Source of the DNA: Streptomyces sp. NBC_01210 | GTDB lineage: Bacteria > Actinomycetota > Actinomycetes > Streptomycetales > Streptomycetaceae | Assembly: GCF_036010325.1 (NCBI RefSeq) | Contig: NZ_CP108549.1 | Span: 7,130,001 to 7,194,000, forward strand | Direction: 5' to 3' | DNA length: 64,000 bases | Shown: piece by piece, positions 15,685 through 22,312 of the stretch | Numbering within the stretch: the first letter of the stretch is position 1 | How the letters are laid out: each line of letters begins with the position of its first letter | Notes under the pieces: generated by a model | Databases searched by the model: none | What the model was told of the DNA's origin: nothing | What the model saw: only the letters and a program-made list of their open reading frames with translations | Position numbers and translations under genes: made by a program

Positions 15685-18600
15685 TGGCTTGCCGCCCGTG
15701 CCCGGAGAGAGCGGCATGCCTGCCGGGCCGCATGGCGGCATGCTGCCTCTGATTCCCGGTCCGGGCCCATGACCCGGTTGTGGTGCATGTGAAGCAGCGA
15801 CTCCAACACCGGGCCAGTCTGCTCGTCGGCGAGGTGAGTCCGGTAAATGCCCAGGGCCGTGCGGCGCCGCTCGTACGCGTCGTCGAGCCGGGACGTCCAG
15901 CCAGGGAGTTGGACCAGGGTGCCGGTGCGCACGTGCTGGAGCGACTGGCGGGTGACGTCGAGCAAGCCCCTGCCGCGGGTAGGGGTGGTGGCCATCCAGC
16001 GTGTGCCCTCTTCGTGGCCCAGAAGCCCGCGGGCAATGTCGACCATGCCGAGTGCGCACAGGACTCGTCGGTCCACGCTCGCCAGGTCGGTGAGCGCGTA
16101 CCGGGCGGTGTCACTGTCGGCGACGAACACGTTCTCGGCGGCTTCCAGAACGGGCTCGGTACCGTAGCGGCCGAATTCGGGCCGGTAGCCGTCGAGAACG
16201 AGCCGGGAGGCGAGTGCGTCGCCTTGTAGGCGCTCTGCCCAGCGCGCGATGGCCCGCGTTACCGCGGCGTGCCCGTCCGGGCCGCGCACGGCGATCCGCA
16301 CCCGGAGGTGGTCCTCTTCCTGCGGAGTGCGATATCGGACGAACCAGCTGTCAGGGCCGCCGAGTTCGTCGAGGAGGTCCGGCAGACGGCGGGCGACGAT
16401 CTGATCCATGGCGGTCGGGTGGGTGAACAGCTTGACCTGCACCCACCGCTGCCGTCCGTCGCCGGGGTTCGGCAGCATCCGGTTGGTGACGACTGGCGCC
16501 GCCGCCACGTCGGGGTGGGGCAGGGGCGGCTGGGTGGAGGTGAGGGGTAGAGCGATCTCGTGGGCATGCCCGATCCAGCCGAGTTCCCGCTCGTCTGGGG
16601 CTTCGAGTAGATCAGCGCTGCCGTGGCGCTGAAGGTGGGCGTGCAGCAGCCGCGCGTGCAAAGGCTCGACCAGGTCCAGCCGCAAGGTGCGGTCGTCGTC
16701 GCACAGCTCCAGGAACTGCAGGCACCTCCATTTCTGTGCCCAGTCCGCCAGGGCTTCGTGCCAGGAGTGTCGGAAGGACCCGGCGGGCAGATCAGAGGCC
16801 GTGAGGTGCCAGCGAGCCGGGGACAGAATGGCCTTGCGGTAGCGGACACGGGGCAAATATGGCATCCCGGCCGCGAGCGGTCCCCAGTCGAATTGCGTCC
16901 ACGCCGTCGCGAACCCGCGCCCGAGGAGCGCGAGGAACCGGGCGATCGGCGGAGCCTGCTTCTCCAGGGCGAGGGGATGAAGGACGACCGGCTCGACTAC
17001 ACGGCGCAGCGAAAGGCTGACCAGGTACAGGCGCGTGCTGGTGGACAGTACGGCGAGATCGTCGAGCGGAATGAGGTTGGCGGCCGGGGCCCGGTGCTCG
17101 TCGACCGGGATGACATGTGGCAAGAAGGCGGGAGTGCGCGCCACGTTCTCGGCGTGCGGATAGACCGGCGTGAAGGAGAGTTGAGCTGACGGCGCGCCGT
17201 CGACCAGAGTGGGCAGTCCTTTGTACGCGTCGGCGAGGCCGCTGTTTCGGAGAGTGGCGGCGAACCGGCCCGTGAGGGTTCCAGTGCTCCAGGCGGGGCG
17301 GACGGACACCGTGAACTCGCCACGGTCCACGGCCTGAAGAGTCGGCGCGTACACCCGCACGCCCATCTCTACATGAGGAGCGGTCGCTGTCTCGTCGAGG
17401 TTCGTGCTGGCGCACAGCTCGTTGAGATCCGCGTCCGTGAGTCGGATCTCCTGGACGCCGCTGACCGCTGCCTGCCACGCCTTGGCGATAAGCAGCTCGT
17501 CGCGGGGGAGAATCTTCGTGGGTGGTTCCTGCCACAAGGACGTCGGGAAATCGGCAGGCAGCCCGACCCCGGCGGCAAGGTCCGCGGCATCGCGAACGGG
17601 TACCAGGCTGCCGGCGCCGTACCGTTCCCAGAAAAGGCTGTGGTAGGCGGCCCACACAGGTCTTTCTCCCAAGTTCCGAGTCAAGCGCAGCAGCGCATTG
17701 GCAGCGTGCTCGGCCTCCTCCAGGACCGGACCGGGAATGCGTACGGTGGCGTCGAAACGCAGGTCCACGCTGAGCCGCACTCGGCCTTGATCGGTGATGC
17801 TGCTCATGCGCTTCTCGGCCGTACGCCGGAGTTCCTGCGCCGCTGCCTGGCTATCGGTCGCATCGTGTTCGGTGAGGAGCCGGTGCACGTCGGCCAGCTC
17901 GTCGAGACAGCCGACAGTTCCGGAATCCAGCTGGGGCGTGAGTGGCCGAAGGGTGCTCAGGATGTGGCCGAGGGGATCATGCTCGGTCATGGGAGCTGCC
18001 AGGCCACTGGTAAGAATGCCCGCCTCCAATGCACCGGTGAGAAGCCGTGAAGCCTGTTCCGTGGTGGCACCCAGCGTGACGAGCCGGTCAGTGGCCTCAT
18101 GGCATGGAACGGGGAGAGCGGCCATCTCAAGAACCGCAGCGAGCGGCCGGGTTACGCGGACGCTCGCGGTACGGCCTCCGGGAAGCGGCCTCTCCAGCAT
18201 GTCACCGCGCCGCACAGTCAAGTCACTGGCCTGAAGGGTCAGATGGGGTAGAACGTCGCGGCGGCACTGGAGGTTCCGGCGAACGTGGTCGAGCCACAGG
18301 GTGTCAGGGCGGGCGACGGGGCGGTGCTCGGTACCGATTTGCGCGAGGGCAGGGCCGCACTCCGCAACGACCACTCCGGCGAACAGGCCGAAAGGCGTGG
18401 GTCGTCCAGCAGCTCGCAAGAGGTAGCGGGCGGTCGCCATTGTGGCCTTGCGTACCCGCTTGGGTGAGACGTCGTGGTCGTCGAGGGCCTGGGCGACGGT
18501 AGCGGCGAGCTGCGGAGAGGCGACGCATACCGCCTCGGCGAAGGCGGGATCGGCCCAGATACCGCTCAGCCACCGGAGACAGTCGACAGGGTCGTCCACC

Positions 18601-18692
18601 GATGGCCATCGGGTGTGCTGGGCATTCTGAGGGAGCACAGCGGCCCGCAGGAGGAGCACGCTGCCGCGCTGGAGAAGACTGGTCCGCGTCAT
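15681..18692 (-). CDS. lanB: Class I lanthipeptide dehydratase LanB, full length
   Basis: This 1003-aa protein starts at the ATG at 18692 (AGGACC ribosome site). The N-terminal three quarters is the lantibiotic dehydratase (glutamylation) domain: LLLRAAVLP, RKATMATARYLLRAAGRPTPFGLFAGV. Residues from about 745 form the SpaB-C/thiopeptide-type elimination domain (WVQVKLFTHPT, WFVRYRTPQEEDHLRVRI, LLHMHHNRVMGPD), so both halves are fused as in NisB rather than split. It uses glutamyl-tRNA to dehydrate Ser and Thr of the precursor encoded 73 nt upstream. The frame is open above 18692, but that part overlaps the precursor gene antiphase. Confidence 0.93.
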   Translation of the reverse strand: MTRTSLLQRGSVLLLRAAVLPQNAQHTRWPSVDDPVDCLRWLSGIWADPAFAEAVCVASPQLAATVAQALDDHDVSPKRVRKATMATARYLLRAAGRPTPFGLFAGVVVAECGPALAQIGTEHRPVARPDTLWLDHVRRNLQCRRDVLPHLTLQASDLTVRRGDMLERPLPGGRTASVRVTRPLAAVLEMAALPVPCHEATDRLVTLGATTEQASRLLTGALEAGILTSGLAAPMTEHDPLGHILSTLRPLTPQLDSGTVGCLDELADVHRLLTEHDATDSQAAAQELRRTAEKRMSSITDQGRVRLSVDLRFDATVRIPGPVLEEAEHAANALLRLTRNLGERPVWAAYHSLFWERYGAGSLVPVRDAADLAAGVGLPADFPTSLWQEPPTKILPRDELLIAKAWQAAVSGVQEIRLTDADLNELCASTNLDETATAPHVEMGVRVYAPTLQAVDRGEFTVSVRPAWSTGTLTGRFAATLRNSGLADAYKGLPTLVDGAPSAQLSFTPVYPHAENVARTPAFLPHVIPVDEHRAPAANLIPLDDLAVLSTSTRLYLVSLSLRRVVEPVVLHPLALEKQAPPIARFLALLGRGFATAWTQFDWGPLAAGMPYLPRVRYRKAILSPARWHLTASDLPAGSFRHSWHEALADWAQKWRCLQFLELCDDDRTLRLDLVEPLHARLLHAHLQRHGSADLLEAPDERELGWIGHAHEIALPLTSTQPPLPHPDVAAAPVVTNRMLPNPGDGRQRWVQVKLFTHPTAMDQIVARRLPDLLDELGGPDSWFVRYRTPQEEDHLRVRIAVRGPDGHAAVTRAIARWAERLQGDALASRLVLDGYRPEFGRYGTEPVLEAAENVFVADSDTARYALTDLASVDRRVLCALGMVDIARGLLGHEEGTRWMATTPTRGRGLLDVTRQSLQHVRTGTLVQLPGWTSRLDDAYERRRTALGIYRTHLADEQTGPVLESLLHMHHNRVMGPDRESEAACRHAARQACRSLRARAASQ

Positions 18693-18713
18693 CGTTGGTC
18701 CTGTTCTGCTGGC

Positions 18714-18751
18714 CCTGTGCCGGGCCGGGGACGTGCCCAGCCCGGCACAGG
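18714..18751 (-). terminator. Stem-loop between precursor and lanB (attenuator)
   Basis: A perfect 12-bp stem (CCTGTGCCGGGC paired across a 14-nt loop) lies in the 73-nt gap after the precursor stop. Such hairpins between lanA and lanB typically cause partial termination or protect the short message, so that substrate is made in excess of enzyme. Confidence 0.65.
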
Positions 18752-18765
18752 CTTTGGCGTGGAGG

Positions 18766-18915
18766 TCAGCTGATGCAGGAGGAAGCGCAGGAGGACTTGC
18801 ACCCGTCGCTTGTGTCGCAGTTGCTGACCACCGGCCGTGGCGAGTCGGTGATGGAGATGTCGAGCTGCCACTCGTCGTCAGGGATCGGCGTCGTCTCGGT
18901 CGTCGGGATGGCCAT
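18766..18915 (-). CDS. lanA: FxLD-family lanthipeptide precursor, 49 aa
   Basis: The ATG at 18915 follows GGAGG with 7-nt spacing. The leader (about 1-30) begins MAIPTTETTPIPDDEWQLDI; the WQLD at 16-19 stands where the family has FxLD, so the defining Phe is Trp here. The C-terminal part SNCDTSDGCKSSCASSCIS has four Cys (33, 39, 43, 47), eight Ser/Thr and an Asp-Gly pair (37-38), as expected for several thioether rings and for a PIMT-like methyltransferase. The leader cleavage site is not evident, and no dedicated protease or exporter gene is nearby. Confidence 0.93.
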   Translation of the reverse strand: MAIPTTETTPIPDDEWQLDISITDSPRPVVSNCDTSDGCKSSCASSCIS

Positions 18916-18919
18916 CCCA

Positions 18920-19555
18920 TTACCTCCGAAGTAGTGATCGGTACCGTCCGCGCTGCGCGGACGTGGGGACCGCGGGACCCCCGCATTCAGCTGCCACTTG
19001 GGCTGTGCAGCCGAATGCGCGGACACCGCGGGCTGACTGTTCGCCGCGCGCCGTACCGCGCTCACAGTCCGGGTGCCAAAGCGAAGCGTTCCGGCATGAC
19101 GTGGAAAACGCCTGCGGGGCTGCGGCTCGTAGGCGCCCGTACAGAGGTCCACCGCGTGCGGCCGGCGCCGACACGGGTACGACAAACTCGGCCCAAACCT
19201 TCTTGCCGTGGCGCGTCGGCTCCCATCCGTGCCCTGCGGCAAGGAACTCGACCAGGACCAGGCCGCGCCCCCCTTCGTCGTCCTCCGTGGTGATTTGACG
19301 ACTGGGTGGCTCGGGGCTGCTGTCGTGGACGACCAGGAGCAGCCGGTCTTCATCGAGGTAGAGACCGATGGTGATGAAGCCCCCAGCGTGGAGCACGGCG
19401 TTCGTGATCAGCTCCGAGGCGACGAGCTTCACCGCGTTCAGGTTCTCCTCGCTGATTTGCACACCCCACGCCTGAATCTGCGTCATGACACGGTCTCTTG
19501 CGAAGGCGACGGCGGACGGGTCACCGCTTACGGCAATCCGGGCTCGGCGGGTCAT
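18920..19555 (-). CDS. HATPase-type ATP-binding (anti-sigma/regulatory kinase-like) protein
   Basis: This 211-aa frame starts at the ATG at 19555 behind GAGGAG. Residues 1-130 are a GHKL ATP-binding domain: NLNAVKLVASELITNAVLHAGG (N box), VVHDSSPEPP (G1) and EGGRGLVLVEFLAAGHGWEPT (G2), as in the many small Streptomyces RsbW-like proteins. The last ~75 residues are Cys-containing, have mixed codon use and run to the precursor's ribosome site (the TAA overlaps the GGAGG spacer), so this tail may be non-native. It may serve as local regulator with the divergent XRE-TPR gene. Evidence for a link to the lanthipeptide operon is positional. Confidence 0.78.
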   Translation of the reverse strand: MTRRARIAVSGDPSAVAFARDRVMTQIQAWGVQISEENLNAVKLVASELITNAVLHAGGFITIGLYLDEDRLLLVVHDSSPEPPSRQITTEDDEGGRGLVLVEFLAAGHGWEPTRHGKKVWAEFVVPVSAPAARGGPLYGRLRAAAPQAFSTSCRNASLWHPDCERGTARGEQSARGVRAFGCTAQVAAECGGPAVPTSAQRGRYRSLLRR

Positions 19556-19751
19556 GAGGACTGCTCCTCTGTGGTCGGATTGGCTGCTCCGTCCCCGACG
19601 GGGGACGCGGGGACGGAGCAGCCGGTCTGTCGGCGCCGCCCGAGGCTGTTGCTCCCGAGGCGGCACGGAGCCGATGTGTCCCCGACCCGAATCCCCGGGC
19701 GACTGGTGATCAGTCAACGACACCCCCTCGTAGTAGGGAGACTCCAAGGGG

Positions 19752-19770
19752 TGACTCCGACATGGAGTCA
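19752..19770. promoter_or_regulatory. Palindromic operator candidate upstream of the XRE-TPR gene
   Basis: TGACTCCGACATGGAGTCA is a perfect 7-bp dyad with 5-nt centre, 53 nt before the XRE start and inside the divergent promoter region with the HATPase gene. A further GACTCC half-site occurs just left of it (near 19740). It suits dimeric regulator binding. Confidence 0.5.
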
Positions 19771-19823
19771 GGGGCGTGCGTGCGGTCGTAGCATCGGAGG
19801 ACACGTTCCAGGGGGAGCCGCCG

Positions 19824-21083
19824 ATGAGTCGTCAGCCACCAGACCCGCGCGATGTCGTCGCCGGACTGCTTGGTGATGAACGACTGCTTAATGCGTGCGC
19901 CGAGCGGGACATGGGAGTCGTGTTCCGGCTGCTCAATGCACGAGGTGTCAGTACGCGTCGGATCGCTGCGGCCGTGGACATCACCCAAGGGCGGCTCTAC
20001 GACTACATGAACGGCAAGAGCCGGGTGGAAAAGCTGGCCCTGTTCGAGCAGATCGCGGACGCGTTCCACCTCCCTGGTCATCTGCTCGGGCTTGCCCGCC
20101 GCGCCTGGGAACCCGCTGCGGCCGAACCGACCAAGCATGAGCCGGAGTTGCCGCCGAACGGCGACGACCTGGCGGCCATGGATGCCTTCCGCTCGGCAGA
20201 CCGGCAGACCGGTGGAGGACGTCTGTATGGCGCTGTCGTACGGCATCTCGCGGACCGAGTTGCCCCGCGTCTGGTCGACACCGGGAGTGGTTCACAAGTA
20301 TTCGCCGTCGCTGCGGCCTTGACGGAGATGGCCGGGTGGATGGCCCATGACTCCGGTCAAGACGATCTCGCCGCCCGCCACTTCAGCCGAGCTTTGCCGC
20401 TGGCCCGCACCTCGGGGGACTTACCGCTTGCCGCGAACGTCGCCGCGAGCAATAGCCACCTCGCCCTTCAGACGGGTGACACAGCGGGTGCCGCCCGCTG
20501 GGCTCAGACCGGGCTCGACCTCGCCGGCCGTGGTCCGCGAATTCCCTCGCTCACTGCACGGCTCCAAACGATGCAGGCCCGAGCTTTGGCCGCAGGGGCA
20601 CAGAGCACGCCAGCAGTGCGCGCTCTCGAAGCGGCCCACGACACGCTCGATGGATCGGCGGATGCCGCTCATCCCTGGCTGAGTCCCTTTGACGCCGCTG
20701 CCCTTGCGAGTGAATCCGCGCTGATCCTGCGCGACCTGGAGCAGCATGATCGGGCGCTGACGCAGGCCGAGCGGGCGGTGACACTACGGGAGTCGGGGCG
20801 AACCAGGTCCCTTGCACTGAGCCGCATTGTCCTTGTGGACATCCATGTCCGGCGTGGAGACCTCGATGCCGCGGTGAGCGTCGGCCACGAGTTGCTCAGC
20901 ACGAGCCCAACGCTCGGATCGATCCGTGTTGTGCACCAGCTTGACGACCTGCGTCGTCTCCTGGACCGCCACAAAGGCTACCGCCCACTGCGGGAGTACC
21001 TGGTGAGATTCGATGACGCTCGTAGGGCCAGAATGCTGCTGCTGGCCGACATCATCACCCCCAGGGGAGGTACCCCCACATGA
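19824..21083 (+). CDS. XRE-family regulator with TPR domain; contains a TTA codon
   Basis: This 419-aa protein starts at the ATG at 19824 (GGGGGAG ribosome site). Residues 35-75 form a helix-turn-helix (VSTRRIAAAVDITQGRLYDYMNGKSR), followed by helical repeats (AVAAALTEMAGWMAHDSGQ, LALQTGDTAGAARWAQTGLDLA) typical of Streptomyces XRE-TPR pseudo-quorum or developmental regulators. Codon 200 (20421-20423) is TTA, the rare leucine codon read by the bldA tRNA, so translation may depend on development. It is divergent from the HATPase and lanthipeptide genes and overlaps the NUDIX gene by 4 nt. It is a plausible controller of the lanthipeptide operon. Confidence 0.88.
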   Translation: MSRQPPDPRDVVAGLLGDERLLNACAERDMGVVFRLLNARGVSTRRIAAAVDITQGRLYDYMNGKSRVEKLALFEQIADAFHLPGHLLGLARRAWEPAAAEPTKHEPELPPNGDDLAAMDAFRSADRQTGGGRLYGAVVRHLADRVAPRLVDTGSGSQVFAVAAALTEMAGWMAHDSGQDDLAARHFSRALPLARTSGDLPLAANVAASNSHLALQTGDTAGAARWAQTGLDLAGRGPRIPSLTARLQTMQARALAAGAQSTPAVRALEAAHDTLDGSADAAHPWLSPFDAAALASESALILRDLEQHDRALTQAERAVTLRESGRTRSLALSRIVLVDIHVRRGDLDAAVSVGHELLSTSPTLGSIRVVHQLDDLRRLLDRHKGYRPLREYLVRFDDARRARMLLLADIITPRGGTPT

Positions 21084-21592
21084 GGCCCACACCCGCCGAC
21101 CCGGAAGCGTGGAATGCCTACCTCGCCGAAGGCAACGCCACGCAGGCCCGCAAGCGTGTCGCGGCCGATGTGCTGCTGCGCGACACGGCTGGGCGCGTGC
21201 TCCTGGTGAACCCGACGTACAAACCGGGCTGGGATCTGCCTGGGGGAATGGCCGAAGCGAACGAACCGCCGGAGAGGGCGGTGACGCGGGAGCTGGGCGA
21301 AGAGCTGGGGTTGGCCATCACCTTGCGTGGGCTCCTGGTGGTCGATTGGGTTGCCCCGCACGGGCCTTGGGACGATCAAATAGCCTTCATCTTCGACGGC
21401 GGCATGCTGGACGCCCACCAGACGCAGGGGATTCGACCCCACGACGAAGAGCTGTCTGAGGCTGCGTTCGTTGCTCTGGACAAGGCACGGGAGTTGTTGA
21501 GGGAACGGATTCGGAACCGACTCGACGCCGCGATCAGGAGCTTGGACGAAGGACGGCCGGTGTACCTGCATGACGGCGGTCCAGCCTGGTAG
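21080..21592 (+). CDS. NUDIX hydrolase
   Basis: This 170-aa protein has a perfect Nudix box, GMAEANE-x7-RELGEELGL, after LLVNPTYKPGWDLPGG. It would hydrolyse a nucleoside diphosphate-linked compound; the substrate cannot be read from sequence. Its ATG overlaps the XRE-TPR stop (ATGA), so it is translationally coupled to the regulator. XRE plus NUDIX pairs are frequent in Streptomyces. Confidence 0.93.
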   Translation: MRPTPADPEAWNAYLAEGNATQARKRVAADVLLRDTAGRVLLVNPTYKPGWDLPGGMAEANEPPERAVTRELGEELGLAITLRGLLVVDWVAPHGPWDDQIAFIFDGGMLDAHQTQGIRPHDEELSEAAFVALDKARELLRERIRNRLDAAIRSLDEGRPVYLHDGGPAW

Positions 21593-22095
21593 GCGGTCGA
21601 GGATTGCCGTATGTGTCGCGCTGACAGTCAGGGGGCTGCATTCGGGACGTTCGGCTTGCCGCACCCTTGCGCCCCGCGATCACCGGGTGGATCCTGGGCT
21701 CTTCTGTGTAATCAGAACTTGCGGGCGTGGGGAGAACCATAGGTACCCGTGTGGGCGCTGTGGCCTATTTCGAGATTGTGCGTGCCAAGGATGCGTTAAA
21801 TGCACGCATGGATAACTCGAATTGGCAGATCTTTCTGGAGAACTTGGAGCGGACCCCAGCGGCAGAAAGAATCTGCACACACCGCAGCGATAGGTTCATC
21901 GGGCTTCGGGGCTTTGTGTTGTGTGCCCCCCCGGTGTTGCCGCCGCCCTGTTCCGCCGAGGCGGGCGCAGGGCGCCGTGAAGTTTGCGCACGATGGCTCG
22001 CCCGTATAGGGCGGTGCCTTCATGTCCGAGCGAAGTTAGCACAGAGAGTTGCTGACTGGGAGAGCCTTCGTGGCTCTGACCTGGGAATACATTGA
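21593..22095 (+). other. Lower-GC intergenic stretch without a supported gene
   Basis: About 500 nt with visibly lower GC than the surroundings (AT-rich runs around 21770-21890). Open frames such as one from 21727 have no recognisable motif, no ribosome site and no codon bias. No tRNA cloverleaf or integrase relic was recognised. It lies where the accessory region meets conserved core genes and may be a boundary scar. Confidence 0.45.
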
Positions 22096-22129
22096 GGCCC
22101 CGCTACTCTCCGTAAAGAGTGACGGGGCC
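22096..22129. terminator. Terminator hairpin
   Basis: Arms of 14 bp (GGCCCCGCTACTCT against its near-complement, two mismatches) surround a 6-nt loop. It would end transcription from the XRE-NUDIX pair and possibly from the HTH-MurA gene on the other strand. Confidence 0.65.
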
Positions 22130-22312
22130 CCAGTCGCGCGAAAATCTCCCTGACGTGCCGTCAGCATTCCTTGATCATCTTTCATATCGACTGCACAAGG
22201 TGTCGGAAACTGCGGGAAGTCGCGGGAAGGTGTCGGGGGTATTTTCCCAGGTCAACGGGCAAGTTTAGCGGCTATCGTCACATGTGGCAATTTTGACGAT
22301 TTGCCCTGCTTC

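Noticed and set aside
13310..16114. 934-aa frame that would extend the methyltransferase over LanC
   Set aside because: The upstream portion is out of frame with LanC and shows no motif; GTG 14521 with GAAAGAG gives the family N-terminus.
15681..18986. Longer LanB start upstream of 18692
   Set aside because: The extension overlaps the precursor gene in another frame and crosses the attenuator hairpin; ATG 18692 gives the usual LanB start.
21425..21445. tRNA T-arm-like GATTCGACCCC
   Set aside because: It is inside the NUDIX coding frame and no cloverleaf can be drawn around it.
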